From positions 1 to 64,000 of the forward strand of contig NZ_FTOQ01000015.1 of assembly GCF_900156805.1 (NCBI RefSeq): DNA of 64,000 nt, written 5' to 3'. The notes beneath the pieces are model-generated. The model saw nothing but the letters and a program-made list of their open reading frames with translations, was not told the DNA's origin and searched no databases. Source of the DNA: Roseivivax lentus. Lineage in GTDB: Bacteria; Pseudomonadota; Alphaproteobacteria; Rhodobacterales; Rhodobacteraceae. Below, piece by piece: positions 53,552-64,000 of the stretch (position 1 is the first letter of the stretch; every line of letters starts with the position of its first letter). The translations under genes were made by a program, and so were the position numbers.

Positions 53552-54877
53552 CTAGCTGCCGTCGCGCTCCTGGCGAAGCCGATTGAAATACTCCACCCGC
53601 TTTTTCAGGTCGCGCTCGAAGCCGCGCTCCACCGGCTGGTAGAAATCCGGCCGCGCCATGCCGTCCGGGAAATAGTTCTGCCCGGAAAAGGCATCCTCCT
53701 GATCGTGGTCATAGGCATAGCCCGCCCCGTAGCCCTGCGCCTCCATCAGCTTCGTCGGCGCGTTCAGGATATGCTTCGGCGGCGGCGCGGAGCCGGTCGA
53801 CTTGGCCGCCTTGCGCGCGGCCTTGTAGGCGGCGTACCCCGCATTCGACTTCGGCGCGAGCGCGAGATAGGTCACCGCCTGGGCCAGCGCCAGCTCGCCC
53901 TCGGGCGAGCCGAGCCGCTCGTAGATCTGCCAGGCCTCGAGGCAGCGCGCCTGCGCTTCGGGATCGGCGAGCCCGATATCCTCCACCGCCATCCGGGTGA
54001 TCCGGCGCGCCAGGTAGCGCGGGTCCTCGCCGCCCTCGAGCATCCGCGCGAACCAGTAGAGCGCCGCATCCGGATCCGAGCCGCGGACCGATTTGTGCAG
54101 CGCCGAGATCAGGTTGTAATGCCCGTCGCCCGACTTGTCGTATTGCGCCGCGCGCCGCATCAGCCGTTGCGACAGCGCCTGCCGGTCGAGCGGCGCCGCG
54201 AGCCGCCAGGCGGCGATCTGTTCGACGAGATTGAGAAGCGCGCGGCCATCGCCGTCGGCCATCTCGATCAGGCTCGCCCGCGCGCCCGCTTCGAGCGGCA
54301 GCGCCGCGCCCAGCTCCGCCTCGGCACGGGCGATCAGCGCCTCGAGATCCACCTCCGACAGCCGATCCAGCACCATGACCTGCGCCCGGCTCAACAGAGC
54401 CGCGTTCAGCTCGAAGCTCGGATTCTCCGTGGTCGCGCCCACGAGCAGGATCGTGCCATCCTCCATATGCGGCAGGAAGCTGTCCTGCTGCGCCTTGTTG
54501 AAGCGGTGGATCTCGTCGACGAAGAGCAACGTGCCGTGGCCCGAGCGGCGGCGCAGCCGGGCGGCCTCGAAGACCTTCTTCAGCTCCGCCACACCCGAGA
54601 AGATCGCGCTGATCTGCACGAAATGCAGGTCGGTCTCATGGGCCAGAAGCCGCGCGATGGTGGTTTTGCCGACACCGGGCGGCCCCCAGAACACGATGGA
54701 GCCGAGCGCTCCGGCATCGAGCATGACGCGAAGAGGCCCGTCCGGGCCGAGGAGCTGCGCCTGCCCGATGACATCGCCGAGGCTGCCGGGCCGGATCCGA
54801 TCCGCCAGGGGTCGCGGTGCGCGCCCCTGCGGCGCAGCATCGCCCGCATCGCCGCCAGTGTCGAAGAGATCCGCCAT
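53552..54877 (-). CDS. rarA: Replication-associated recombination protein A (AAA+)
   Basis: 441 residues. Walker A GPPGVGKTT and Walker B LLFVDEIHRFNKAQQDSFLPHME with a sensor region, then LISALHKSVRGSDPDAALYWFARMLEGGEDPRYLARR and LNAPTKLMEAQGYG. RarA (MgsA) is a clamp-loader-like ATPase that acts at stalled forks. The ATG at 54877 shares a base with the protease stop (TGATG), so the two genes are coupled. The reading frame continues upstream across the protease gene but lacks sense there. Confidence 0.93.
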   Translation of the reverse strand: MADLFDTGGDAGDAAPQGRAPRPLADRIRPGSLGDVIGQAQLLGPDGPLRVMLDAGALGSIVFWGPPGVGKTTIARLLAHETDLHFVQISAIFSGVAELKKVFEAARLRRRSGHGTLLFVDEIHRFNKAQQDSFLPHMEDGTILLVGATTENPSFELNAALLSRAQVMVLDRLSEVDLEALIARAEAELGAALPLEAGARASLIEMADGDGRALLNLVEQIAAWRLAAPLDRQALSQRLMRRAAQYDKSGDGHYNLISALHKSVRGSDPDAALYWFARMLEGGEDPRYLARRITRMAVEDIGLADPEAQARCLEAWQIYERLGSPEGELALAQAVTYLALAPKSNAGYAAYKAARKAAKSTGSAPPPKHILNAPTKLMEAQGYGAGYAYDHDQEDAFSGQNYFPDGMARPDFYQPVERGFERDLKKRVEYFNRLRQERDGS

Positions 54878-56265
54878 CAGCTGCGGAACCTGAGCGCGAG
54901 GCGGCGCCCGCCGCGCAGGATGTCGATCTGGATCTGCGGCGCGGCGCGCTGCAGAAGCGGCGCGATCTCCGCCGGCCGGTCCGGCACGCGCCCGTCGATG
55001 CCGAGCAGGCGGTCGCCCCGGCGCAGCCCCGCCCGCATTCCCCAGGGCCCCGGATCGAGCACGACCAGCCCCTCGGCGCGCAGATCGAGCGCCATCTCCT
55101 CGGCGAGCGCCGGATTGATCCGCGCGACGACGAGGCCCGGCAGCACGCTGCCCTCGCCCAGCGACACGGTCTCGCGCGCGGGCGTCTCGGGCGCGGCGAT
55201 CAGCGTCACCGGCAGGGTCCGCACGTCGTCGCCGCGCGCCACGCGCACCTGCATCTCGGCCCCGATGCCGCGCACCGCCATGTGGTAGATCATCTCGGAC
55301 GGCGTGTGGACCGGCGTGCCATCCGCCGCCTCGATCACGTCGCCCACCGCGATGCCCGCCGCGGCGAAGGGCGAGAGCGGATGCACATCGGCGATCAGGA
55401 TGCCGACCGGACGGCTCTGCCCGAGGCTTTCGGAGAGATCCTGATCCACCGGCTGCCCGGTCAGCCCGGCCCAGGGCCGCACGAAGCGATCCGCCCCCGC
55501 CTCGGCCTGCGCCACGAATTGCGCCACCAGCGCCGCCGGAATCGCGAAGCCGATGCCGTTCGATCCGCCCGACCGGCTCAGGATCGAGGTGTTCACCCCG
55601 ATCACCCGCCCGGCGACGTCGATCAACGCCCCGCCGGAATTGCCGGGATTGATCGGCGCATCGGTCTGGATGAAATGGCCCCGCGCATTGCCCGTGGCCG
55701 CACCCGACCGCGCCAGCCCCGACACGATGCCGGAGGAGACGGTCTGCCCGACGCCGAACGGGTTGCCGATCGCGAGAACCAGTTCGCCCACCTCGACCGG
55801 GTCGTCGCGGCGCAGGGGCAGGAAGGGCATGTCCTCCGCCCCTTCCAGCTTCAGGATCGCGAGGTCCGCCTCCTCGTCGCCCAGCAGCACCTCGGCGCGG
55901 TACTCGCGGCGGTCGTTCAGCACGACGCGGATGTCCCGGGCCTCGCCGACGACGTGGTAATTCGACACCACGATCCCGTTTGCCGACAGGATGACGCCCG
56001 AGCCCAGCGAGTTCTGCACCCGCGGCCGCGTCGGCGCGAAATCGCGAAAGATGCTGCCGAAGAAGGGATCGTCGGCGAAGGGCGAGCGCCGCTCGACGAT
56101 GCGGCTGGCATAGATGTTCACCACCGCCGGCGCGGCCTGCCGAACCAGCGGCGCGAAGGTCAGGCGGATCTCGCCCGGGCTCTGCGGCACCCGTTCCTCG
56201 GCGCCGAGAGGCGCTGCCAGCATCAGCAGGATGGCAAGGATGACGCGCATCGGACGGGCTCTCAT
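54877..56265 (-). CDS. Periplasmic serine protease DegP/HtrA-type
   Basis: About 462 residues with a signal peptide (RARPMRVILAILLMLAAPLGA). The catalytic triad is His104 (NYHVV), Asp134 (EADLAIL) and Ser210 (NPGNSGGAL); two PDZ domains follow (about 275-360 and 375-455). It degrades misfolded envelope proteins. Two ATGs are near (56265 and 56250); neither has a strong Shine-Dalgarno. Precedes rarA, an unusual pairing. Many Deg proteins exist, so no symbol. Confidence 0.9.
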   Translation of the reverse strand: MRARPMRVILAILLMLAAPLGAEERVPQSPGEIRLTFAPLVRQAAPAVVNIYASRIVERRSPFADDPFFGSIFRDFAPTRPRVQNSLGSGVILSANGIVVSNYHVVGEARDIRVVLNDRREYRAEVLLGDEEADLAILKLEGAEDMPFLPLRRDDPVEVGELVLAIGNPFGVGQTVSSGIVSGLARSGAATGNARGHFIQTDAPINPGNSGGALIDVAGRVIGVNTSILSRSGGSNGIGFAIPAALVAQFVAQAEAGADRFVRPWAGLTGQPVDQDLSESLGQSRPVGILIADVHPLSPFAAAGIAVGDVIEAADGTPVHTPSEMIYHMAVRGIGAEMQVRVARGDDVRTLPVTLIAAPETPARETVSLGEGSVLPGLVVARINPALAEEMALDLRAEGLVVLDPGPWGMRAGLRRGDRLLGIDGRVPDRPAEIAPLLQRAAPQIQIDILRGGRRLALRFRS

Positions 56266-56619
56266 GACAGGTACGGAACAGCCAAGGGACAAAAGGGACG
56301 GGGTCGGCGCGGCGACGGAAGAAACCGGGCCGGCTGCGCCCCCGTGCCCCCCGATATGTCGGCGCGGGGGCATGATTGCAAGCATCCGGGCCGCCGCTGC
56401 CCCGCCTGCCCTTGCCTCTTTGACAAATACCGCCGGGGGTGAATTGGCCGCAGGCCAAGAGGGGGCAGCGCCCCCTTCCCCGACCGCCGCGACGCAACAG
56501 CGCGATATCTCGTGGCCGCCGCCCCCGCAGGGCCGAAATGGCGCTTTGGTCCGCCCCGGAAAGATGCTCTTGTCGGACCGGACGCGGCCGTGACGCGTCA
56601 CCGGACGCAGCGGGGCCCC
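56266..56619. other. 354-base divergent spacer with an intergenic element
   Basis: Lies between the protease and the DUF2254 gene. It carries the long-form dispersed element at 56411-56475; no gene is seen. Confidence 0.5.
56411..56475 (-). repeat. Dispersed intergenic element, long form, copy 2
   Basis: Inverted near-copy of 10789-10852, from the AGGCAAG/GTATTTG end through the GGCC-rich middle to GGGGGCGCTGCCCCC. The 20-mer part has one extra base compared with the short form. Confidence 0.75.
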
Positions 56620-57900
56620 ATGATCCGAAGCAAGCTCACCTTCACCTTGCGCAAGCTGCGCGAAAGGCTCTGGATCAAGCCGCTCGGCTATGCCGTGATG
56701 GCCGTCGCCGCGACCTTCGTGGCGGAGATGGCCGACGTCCTGCCCTTCGCGCAACTCGCGCCGGATATCAGCTTCGAGACGCTGGAAAAGCTGCTGACCG
56801 TGATCTCGGCCAGCATGCTCGGCGTGGCGACCTTCGCGGTGGCCTCCATGGTCTCCGCCTATGCGTCGGCCAGCAGCAGCGCGACCCCGCGGGCCTTCGT
56901 GCTGGTCGTCTCCGACGGCGTCTCGCAGACCGCGCTGTCGAGCTTCATCGGCGCGTTCATCTTCAGCATCGTCGGCATCATCGCGGTCAAGGTCGAGTAT
57001 TTCGACGCGACCGGGCGCTTCGCCATGTTCCTGATCACGCTGGCGGTCTTCGCCTGGGTGATCCTGACCTTCGTCCGCTGGGTCGACAACATCGCGCGGC
57101 TGGGCCGGATGGGCAACACCATCGAAAAGGTCGAGGCCGCGACCCGCGATGCCTTCGCGCAATGGAAGCCCTGGGCGCCGCTCTCGGCCAGGCCCGCCAG
57201 CGACGGGGCGCCCTCCGGGACCGACCTGCACGCCGAGACCATCGGCTTCATCCAGCATGTCGATATCGCGGCCCTGCAGGCCTGGGCGGAAAAGCACGAC
57301 AGCGTGGTGCATCTGAGCGCGCTGCCGGGCGCCTTCGTGACCGCGCGCCGACCGCTTCTGACCGCCGAGACGCCGCCGGGCGGATCGCGTCCCGACATGG
57401 ACGGGCTGCACGACGCCTTCGTGCTCGCACAGCGCCGCAGTTACACGAGCGATCCGCGCTTCGGCCTGATCGTCATGTCCGAGATCGGTTGCCGCGCCCT
57501 GTCGCCCGCGATCAACGATCCGGGCACCGCCATCGACATCGCGGTCCGGATGGCGCATCTGCTGCGGGACTGGAGCGTATCCCCCCCGGAGGAGGACCGT
57601 GCGGCGCCGGAGTTCGACCGGGTGCGCGTGCCCGCGCTGGCGCCCGAGGACCTGCTCGACGACGCCTTCGCCGCGATCATCAAGGACGGTGTGGGTTCGG
57701 TGGAGCTGGACATCTGGGTCCAGAAATCGCTGGGGCTTCTGGTCCAGGAGGCCGCGCCGGAGCTCGCGCGGACGGCAGCGTCCCGCGCCCGCCAGGCGCT
57801 CGACCGGGCCGAGAGCGACCTGAGCTTCCCGCCCGATATCGACCGCGTCCGCCGCGCCCACCGGAGCGCGGTCGAGGGCGCCGGGGCGCGCGCGTCCTAG
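56620..57900 (+). CDS. DUF2254 membrane protein
   Basis: 426 residues with four N-terminal membrane helices (about 18-38, 52-80, 96-116, 122-145) and a large soluble C-terminal domain. SEIGCRALSPAINDPGTAID is a family signature (ALSPAINDP). Function unknown; members have been suggested as channels. The ATG at 56620 follows GGGGCCCC; an upstream extension is rejected. Convergent with rplQ. Confidence 0.87.
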   Translation: MIRSKLTFTLRKLRERLWIKPLGYAVMAVAATFVAEMADVLPFAQLAPDISFETLEKLLTVISASMLGVATFAVASMVSAYASASSSATPRAFVLVVSDGVSQTALSSFIGAFIFSIVGIIAVKVEYFDATGRFAMFLITLAVFAWVILTFVRWVDNIARLGRMGNTIEKVEAATRDAFAQWKPWAPLSARPASDGAPSGTDLHAETIGFIQHVDIAALQAWAEKHDSVVHLSALPGAFVTARRPLLTAETPPGGSRPDMDGLHDAFVLAQRRSYTSDPRFGLIVMSEIGCRALSPAINDPGTAIDIAVRMAHLLRDWSVSPPEEDRAAPEFDRVRVPALAPEDLLDDAFAAIIKDGVGSVELDIWVQKSLGLLVQEAAPELARTAASRARQALDRAESDLSFPPDIDRVRRAHRSAVEGAGARAS

Positions 57901-57965
57901 CACCGCCCACTGGGCCCGCCGACGCAAGCGCGGGCCCGCTGTCGCCAAACCTGAAAGCGCACAAA

Positions 57966-58002
57966 CGAAAAACCCCGCCGGGCGGACCGGCGGGGTTTCA
58001 AA
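57966..58002 (-). terminator. Terminator of rplQ
   Basis: On the minus strand AAACCCCGCCG (57998-57988) and CGGCGGGGTTT (57980-57970), then TTTCG. Stem of 11 bp, perfect. Confidence 0.9.
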
Positions 58003-58021
58003 ACGTAAAGTGGCGGGCGGA

Positions 58022-58447
58022 TTACTCCGCGTCGGCAGCCATTTCCTCGGCGGCGGCGCGGGCCTTGTCCGCGGCGCCTTTCGCCTCGGGATCGCGATCC
58101 ACAAACTCGATGATCGCCATCGGCGCCATGTCGCCATAGCGGAAGCCGGCCTTCAGGATGCGGACATAGCCGCCCTGACGCTCGGCGTAGCGGGGGCCGA
58201 GGATGTCGAACAGCTTGGCGACATGCATGTCCTGCTTGAGCTGCGATGCGGCCTGGCGGCGCGCGTGCAGGTCACCGCGCTTGCCCAGGGTGACGAGCTT
58301 CTCGATCACCGGGCGCAGTTCCTTGGCCTTGGGCAGGGTCGTCTTGATCTGCTCATGTTCGATGAGCGAGCCGGCCATGTTCGCAAAGAGCGCCTTGCGG
58401 TGCTCATGGGTGCGGTTCAGGCGGCGATAGCCTTTTGCGTGACGCAT
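58022..58447 (-). CDS. rplQ: Ribosomal protein bL17
   Basis: 141 residues, full length, with an acidic C-terminal tail ([15 protein letters not shown]). [28 protein letters not shown] is the standard opening. Last gene of the alpha operon; a terminator follows. Confidence 0.97.
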   Translation of the reverse strand: MRHAKGYRRLNRTHEHRKALFANMAGSLIEHEQIKTTLPKAKELRPVIEKLVTLGKRGDLHARRQAASQLKQDMHVAKLFDILGPRYAERQGGYVRILKAGFRYGDMAPMAIIEFVDRDPEAKGAADKARAAAEEMAADAE

Positions 58448-58602
58448 GGTCTTTCTCCTTTTGCCCTCTACGGGCGGTTTTGCTTTGTCCGGGACCCGAT
58501 GCGTGTCAGGTCCTCACCTTGGGGCCTATGCCCGGTAGTTCCCCTGTCGGGGGTGTCCCCCACCCTGCAAGCGCGTCGCGGGATGGGGGGATGTCGTGTG
58601 GA

Positions 58603-59619
58603 TCAGAACTGATCTTCCATCTTCTTCGAGAGATCCTCGATGTTCTCCGGCGGCCAGTCCTCGACATCCATGCCGAGATGCAGACCCATGCCCGAGAGCA
58701 CTTCCTTGATCTCGTTCAGCGACTTGCGGCCGAAGTTCGGCGTGCGCAGCATCTCTGCCTCGGTCTTCTGGATGAGATCGCCGATATAGACGATGTTGTC
58801 GTTCTTCAGGCAGTTCGCCGAACGCACCGACAGTTCCAGCTCGTCCACCTTCTTCAGCAGAAGCGGGTTGAACTCGAGACCGTCATCGTCGTCCTGACGC
58901 TGGGCGCTTTCCGGCTCGTCGAAGTTGACGAAGACCGAGAGCTGGTCCTGCAGGATGCGCGCCGCGTAGGCGATGGCATCTTCGGGGGTGACAGAGCCAT
59001 CGGTGTCGATCTTCATCGTCAGCTTGTCATAGTCCAGAACCTGACCTTCGCGGGTCGGCTGCACGTCGTAGGAGGCGCGCTTGACCGGCGAGTAGATGGC
59101 GTCGATCGGAATGAGACCGATGGGCGCGTCCTCGGGCTTGTTCTTGTCGGCGGACACGTAGCCTTTGCCGGTGTTGACCGTCAGCTCCATGTAGAGATCC
59201 GCGCCGTCGTCGAGGTGGCAGATCACGTGCTCGCGGTTCAGGACCTCGATGCCGTTGGTTTCGGAGATGTCGCCTGCGGTGACGACGCCCGGGCCCTTCT
59301 TGGAGATCGAGACGCGCTTCGGCCCCTCGACTTCCATCTTCAGCGAGACGGCCTTGAGGTTCAGCACGATATCGGTCACGTCCTCGCGCACGCCCGCCAC
59401 CGAGGAGAACTCGTGCAGCACGTTGTCGATCTGGACGCTGGTGATGGCCGCGCCCTGAAGCGACGACAGGAGCACGCGGCGCAGCGCGTTGCCGAGCGTG
59501 AGACCGAAGCCCCGCTCCAGCGGTTCGGCGATCAGCGTCGCGGTCTTGGCGGGATCGTTGCCCGGCTTGACCTCAAGCTGCGTCGGCTTGATGAGCTCGG
59601 CCCAATTCTTATGGATCAT
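58603..59619 (-). CDS. rpoA: RNA polymerase alpha subunit
   Basis: 338 residues, full length. The N-terminal assembly domain has [28 protein letters not shown], and the C-terminal domain has [22 protein letters not shown], contacting UP elements and activators. GGAGGTC precedes the ATG at 59619. In the middle of the alpha operon, between rpsK and rplQ. Confidence 0.97.
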   Translation of the reverse strand: MIHKNWAELIKPTQLEVKPGNDPAKTATLIAEPLERGFGLTLGNALRRVLLSSLQGAAITSVQIDNVLHEFSSVAGVREDVTDIVLNLKAVSLKMEVEGPKRVSISKKGPGVVTAGDISETNGIEVLNREHVICHLDDGADLYMELTVNTGKGYVSADKNKPEDAPIGLIPIDAIYSPVKRASYDVQPTREGQVLDYDKLTMKIDTDGSVTPEDAIAYAARILQDQLSVFVNFDEPESAQRQDDDDGLEFNPLLLKKVDELELSVRSANCLKNDNIVYIGDLIQKTEAEMLRTPNFGRKSLNEIKEVLSGMGLHLGMDVEDWPPENIEDLSKKMEDQF

Positions 59620-59737
59620 GTATGACCTCCATTCCTGTCCTGGCCCCATGTCCGAAAGGTCCAGGACGCCCGAGGTGAAGTAAAACGGCGAACCGGGGCC
59701 GCGCGCGTGGCACGACCCCGGACGTAGAAATCAGTTC

Positions 59738-60130
59738 TCAGACGCGGCGGCGCTTGGGCGGGCGGCATCCGTTATGCGCGATGGGCGTCACGTCGCGGAT
59801 GGACGTGATGTTGAAGCCCGCAGCCGCCAGCGCACGCAGCGCGCTTTCGCGGCCGGAACCGGGGCCCTGCACCTCGACCTCGAGGGTCTTGACGCCGTGC
59901 TCCTGGGCCTTGCGGCCCGCATCCTCGGCGGCCAGCTGGGCGGCGTAGGGCGTGGATTTCCGCGACCCCTTGAAGCCCATCGTGCCGGCGGAGGACCATG
60001 CGATCGCATTGCCCTGCACGTCCGAGATGAGAACCTTGGTGTTGTTGAAGCTGGAATTCACATGGGCGACGCCAGCTGCGATGTTCTTGGAGACCTTCTT
60101 CTTGGCCCCGCGACGGGTATCTCGTGCCAT
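59738..60130 (-). CDS. rpsK: Ribosomal protein uS11
   Basis: 130 residues, full length, with [22 protein letters not shown] near the N-terminus and [16 protein letters not shown] at the end. Part of the 30S platform. 15 bases after rpsM. Confidence 0.97.
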   Translation of the reverse strand: MARDTRRGAKKKVSKNIAAGVAHVNSSFNNTKVLISDVQGNAIAWSSAGTMGFKGSRKSTPYAAQLAAEDAGRKAQEHGVKTLEVEVQGPGSGRESALRALAAAGFNITSIRDVTPIAHNGCRPPKRRRV

Positions 60131-60145
60131 AGCTCGTGCCCTCCC

Positions 60146-60514
60146 TTATTTCTTCTTGCCGGCGATGGCTTTCGCCGGACCTTTGCGCGTGCGCGCATTG
60201 GTGTGGGTACGCTGACCGCGCACGGGGAGGTTGCGGCGATGACGCAGACCGCGGTAGCAGCCCAGATCCATCAGACGCTTCACGTTGATCTGCACTTCAC
60301 GGCGCAGGTCGCCCTCGACGGTGTAGTTCGCGTCGATATGCTCGCGCATGGCGACCACTTCGCTGTCGCTCAGCTCGTTGATGCGACGGCTCTCGTCGAT
60401 GTTGACGGCGGCGCAAATCTCCTTCGCGGAGGTGTTGCCGATACCGTGGATGTAGGTGAGTGCGATGGGCACCCGCTTGTTGGTCGGGATGTTGACGCCG
60501 GCAATACGTGCCAA
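60146..60514 (-). CDS. rpsM: Ribosomal protein uS13
   Basis: 122 residues, full length. [26 protein letters not shown] starts it and [23 protein letters not shown] ends it. Head of the 30S subunit, near the tRNAs. First gene of the alpha operon here; a terminator in front of it separates adk, so it needs its own promoter. Confidence 0.97.
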   Translation of the reverse strand: MARIAGVNIPTNKRVPIALTYIHGIGNTSAKEICAAVNIDESRRINELSDSEVVAMREHIDANYTVEGDLRREVQINVKRLMDLGCYRGLRHRRNLPVRGQRTHTNARTRKGPAKAIAGKKK

Positions 60515-60684
60515 GTCTCTGTTCCTTTTCGTTGCGGTTCCGTCGTTCCAGAACCTTTTTTCACAACTTCGGGCCCGGGAATGCCGCGGCAGGCGGGCCT
60601 AAGGTCGATCAGGTGGTCATGCGGCCGAAAAACGGACGCGCAATAGCGAATCTCTCGGTAGGAGATGCCGGTGGGTAGTGCCAT

Positions 60685-60700
60685 TTGACCGGTGGGTCAA
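60685..60700. promoter_or_regulatory. Palindrome upstream of rpsM
   Basis: TTGACCGGTGGGTCAA is a perfect 6-4-6 palindrome. On the minus strand TTGACC could be a -35, but the matching -10 is poor. It may mark the alpha-operon promoter. Confidence 0.35.
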
Positions 60701-60730
60701 GACCCTCGGGCCGGGCAGTGGCGCTGTGGC

Positions 60731-60757
60731 GAAAAAGGGCCGGAGAGGCCCTTTTTC
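60731..60757 (-). terminator. Terminator after adk
   Basis: GAAAAAGGGCC (60731-60741), loop GGAGA, GGCCCTTTTTC (60747-60757). The stem is 11 bp and works in either direction; it ends the secY-adk unit. Confidence 0.92.
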
Positions 60758-60779
60758 ATTGGTCGGAGCACGTGCCGGA

Positions 60780-61423
60780 TCAGCTGTCCAGAACGCGCGC
60801 CATTTCCGCCTGGACCTCGGCGATCTCGCCCAGACCGTCGACCACGGACAATTGTCCCTTGGCGTAGTAATAGCCGATCAGCGGCGAGGTCTTCTTGTAA
60901 TATTCCATGAGCCGCTGCTTGAGGCTGTCCTCATTGTCATCCGCCCGGCGCTTGAATTCCGCCTTTTCGCCGCAGCTGGTGCAGACACCGTCCTCGGGGA
61001 TGGGCTTGGTGATGTCGTTGTAGACTTCGCCGCAATTGCCGCAGGTCGAGCGGTCGGTGATCCGCTGCACGAGCGCGCTGTCATCGACGCGCATCTCGAT
61101 CACCGCGTCGAGGGTCTCGCCCTGCTCGGTCAGCAGATCCGCCAGGGCGTCGGCCTGCGCCAGCGTGCGCGGGAAGCCGTCGAAGATGAAGCCCGCGGTC
61201 TTCTCGCCCTCGAGCTTCTCGCGGATGAGGCCGATCACGATCTCGTCGGTGACCAGCTCGCCCTTGGCCATCACCTCGGCCACGACCTTGCCCATCTCGG
61301 TGCCCGAATCCTTCGCTTCGCGCAGCATGTCGCCGGTCGAAAGCTGGGTCATGCCGCGGGTCTCGACGAGGTGGCGCGCCTGCGTGCCTTTGCCGGCGCC
61401 CGGGGGTCCTAGGAGAATGATGT

Positions 61424-61427
<4 letters not shown>
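60780..61427 (-). CDS. adk: Adenylate kinase, zinc-binding type
   Basis: 215 residues. P-loop [13 protein letters not shown] at the N-terminus. The LID carries a Cys4 zinc site, CGNCGEV and CTSCGEK, as in Gram-positive Adk. It interconverts ATP + AMP and 2 ADP. Start overlaps the secY stop (ATGA). Terminator follows. Confidence 0.96.
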
Positions 61428-62785
<1,358 letters not shown>

Positions 62786-62892
62786 GAAGCGGTCTCTCTT
62801 TTCAGACGAACGCCGCCCCGAGCCATGTCCGGCTTGAGGCGGCGTCGGAAAACTCTTGAGTGATGTAGTTGGCGCGCGGGCCGCCTACAACC

Positions 62893-63360
62893 TTATTCGG
62901 CCGCCTGAGCCGTCTTGAGCGCGCCACCGGCCTTCTCGACCGCGGCGACAGCGGACTTCGACGCACCGGTCACGTCCAGCGTCAACTTAGAGGTGATGTC
63001 GCCCTTGGCGAGCACGCGGATGCCGTCGAGCTTGCGGCGCACGAGGCCCGAGGCCACCAGCGCGTCTTCGTCGATCGTGGCGGAGGCGTCGAGCTTGCCC
63101 GCGGCGATGAACTTCTCGATCAGGCCGAGGTTCACGACGGCGAAGGACTTGCGGTTCGGCTTGTTGAAGCCGCGCTTGGGCAGACGCTGGTAGAGCGGCA
63201 TCTGGCCACCCTCGTAGCCGTTGATGGCCACACCCGAGCGGGACTTCTGGCCCTTGATACCCCGGCCACCCATCTTGCCGAGACCGGAGCCCGGGCCGCG
63301 GCCCACGCGCTTCTTGCGTTTCGTGGCGCCGTCGTTGTCGCGCAGTTCGTGCAGTTTCAT
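62893..63360 (-). CDS. rplO: Ribosomal protein uL15
   Basis: 155 residues, full length. [43 protein letters not shown] is standard. The in-frame extension upstream is excluded. It is cut off from rpmD by a 360-base gap with an intrinsic terminator and hairpins. Confidence 0.96.
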   Translation of the reverse strand: MKLHELRDNDGATKRKKRVGRGPGSGLGKMGGRGIKGQKSRSGVAINGYEGGQMPLYQRLPKRGFNKPNRKSFAVVNLGLIEKFIAAGKLDASATIDEDALVASGLVRRKLDGIRVLAKGDITSKLTLDVTGASKSAVAAVEKAGGALKTAQAAE

Positions 63361-63720
63361 ATCGCTTCTCCTAAAGCCGGATACGGTCCCCGAAGCGAAT
63401 TGGACCGAACGCGGCATATGATTGTTGGTCAGGCGATCCATCCGGATCACCGGGGGCGTATAGACGCGGATCGAGGCGGGATCAAGCGGTCGCGCTGGAA
63501 AACGCGCATGACGCGTTTTCGCCGATTTCCGCACGCGGAAATCGCGCCGCGCGTCACGGAAAACGCCGGCCTGCTAGGCCCCTGCGCGTCGCGACCGGGC
63601 CGCCGCGCCCGAAAAGTCCTCGAAGGACTTTTCCGCGATCTCTTCGCAAGAGATCGCCCGCGCCCACGAAAAACGCCCGCCGGTGAGGGCGGGCGTCCGT
63701 AAGTTGCGCGAGAGGCGGGC
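63361..63720. other. 360-base gap between rpmD and rplO with five hairpins
   Basis: No gene. Five hairpins follow one another: 63498-63520 (stem 9), 63523-63544 (9), 63612-63634 (9), 63636-63658 (10) and 63673-63696 (9). The last one acts as the rpmD terminator. Confidence 0.8.
63669..63696 (-). terminator. Terminator of rpmD
   Basis: On the minus strand ACGCCCGCC, loop CTCACC, GGCGGGCGT, then TTTTTCG. It lies just after the rpmD stop. Confidence 0.85.
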
Positions 63721-63909
63721 TCAGCCGCGCTCTTCGACGATCTCCACCAGATGCGGGATCTTGCGGATCATGCCGCGCACCGAGGGGGTATCCTCGAGCA
63801 CGCGGGTCTTGTGCATCTTGTTGAGCCCGAGACCGATCAGCGTCTGGCGCTGCTTCTCGGGGCGACGGATCGGGCTGCCGATCTGCTTCACGACGATGGT
63901 CTTTGCCAT
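63721..63909 (-). CDS. rpmD: Ribosomal protein uL30
   Basis: 62 residues, normal length. [20 protein letters not shown] opens it and [16 protein letters not shown] ends it. It follows rpsE by five bases. Confidence 0.96.
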   Translation of the reverse strand: MAKTIVVKQIGSPIRRPEKQRQTLIGLGLNKMHKTRVLEDTPSVRGMIRKIPHLVEIVEERG

Positions 63910-63914
63910 GGGGA

Positions 63915-64000
63915 TCAGGCCTCCTCAGCCACTTGGCTCGATTCCGCCGGCGCGTCGTCGCGCTTGGGCAGGATGTCGGCCACTTTCTTGCCGCGGCGCT
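63915..64000 (-). CDS. rpsE: Ribosomal protein uS5, C-terminal end only
   Basis: The last 27 codons ([14 protein letters not shown] then an acidic tail ending VAEEA) and the stop are in the window; the gene runs off the right edge. The motif VADILPKRD is typical of the uS5 C-terminus. Confidence 0.9.
   Translation of the reverse strand, partial: RRGKKVADILPKRDDAPAESSQVAEEA

Overview
The window is 64 kb of a GC-rich alphaproteobacterial chromosome, most likely Rhodobacterales (Rhodobacteraceae, roseobacter side). The evidence is the near-verbatim Mcl1 (L-malyl-CoA/beta-methylmalyl-CoA lyase), the rpsU/COQ9/YtoQ/DUF1244 neighbourhood, the DgcN-DgcA pair, and a family of intergenic elements built round GGGGGCGCTGCCCCC-type palindromes and a GTATTT core. 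Nothing here is phage, CRISPR or an intact insertion sequence.

Layout. (1) 0.4-10.4 kb: a five-gene minus-strand operon (MurG-like glycosyltransferase, two GT4 glycosyltransferases, an ABC exporter, a protein with two aminoglycoside-phosphotransferase-fold domains), divergent from a histidine kinase/OmpR-type regulator pair. The shared control region carries four GTTAGA direct repeats spaced 11, 10 and 11 bp. This is the best candidate for an undescribed system: it looks like synthesis and export of an unknown glycoconjugate under two-component control. (2) 10.8-13.1 kb: MATE exporter and two PaaI-type thioesterases, with overlapping genes. (3) 13.3-22.1 kb: a beta-oxidation region with two MerR regulators, two acyl-CoA dehydrogenases, a GST, thiolase and a fused hydratase/3-hydroxyacyl-CoA dehydrogenase; a common GACGTTnACGTAA-type dyad precedes the second MerR gene and the thiolase. 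(4) 22.2-29.4 kb: xseA, purD, a quinone oxidoreductase/TylF-type methyltransferase/quinone oxidoreductase operon, COQ9 and rpsU. (5) 29.7-37.5 kb: GMC oxidoreductase with a BCCT transporter, Lrp regulator divergent from alanine dehydrogenase, YigZ/IMPACT protein, CDF transporter, mscL, ytoQ. (6) 37.6-49 kb: pheT, a YrhK protein, pheS, a surface-polymer O-acyltransferase, a 3-hydroxyacyl-CoA dehydrogenase-like enzyme, rplT, rpmI, pyk and small membrane proteins. (7) 49.1-53.4 kb: a D-amino-acid route (D-amino acid transaminase, DgcA, DgcN) divergent from mcl1. (8) 53.5-57.9 kb: rarA, a DegP-type protease, a DUF2254 membrane protein. (9) 58.0-64.0 kb: the end of the spc operon and the alpha operon (rpsE partial, rpmD, rplO, secY, adk, rpsM, rpsK, rpoA, rplQ), cut by intrinsic terminators after rpmD, adk and rplQ.

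The genes link up in several places: D-amino acids can be funnelled to D-glutamate by the transaminase and then to L-glutamate through DgcN/DgcA; the beta-oxidation genes form a MerR-type regulon candidate; GMC plus BCCT suggests uptake and oxidation of a quaternary-amine or related alcohol. All functions are inferred from sequence motifs read by eye; no database search was run.
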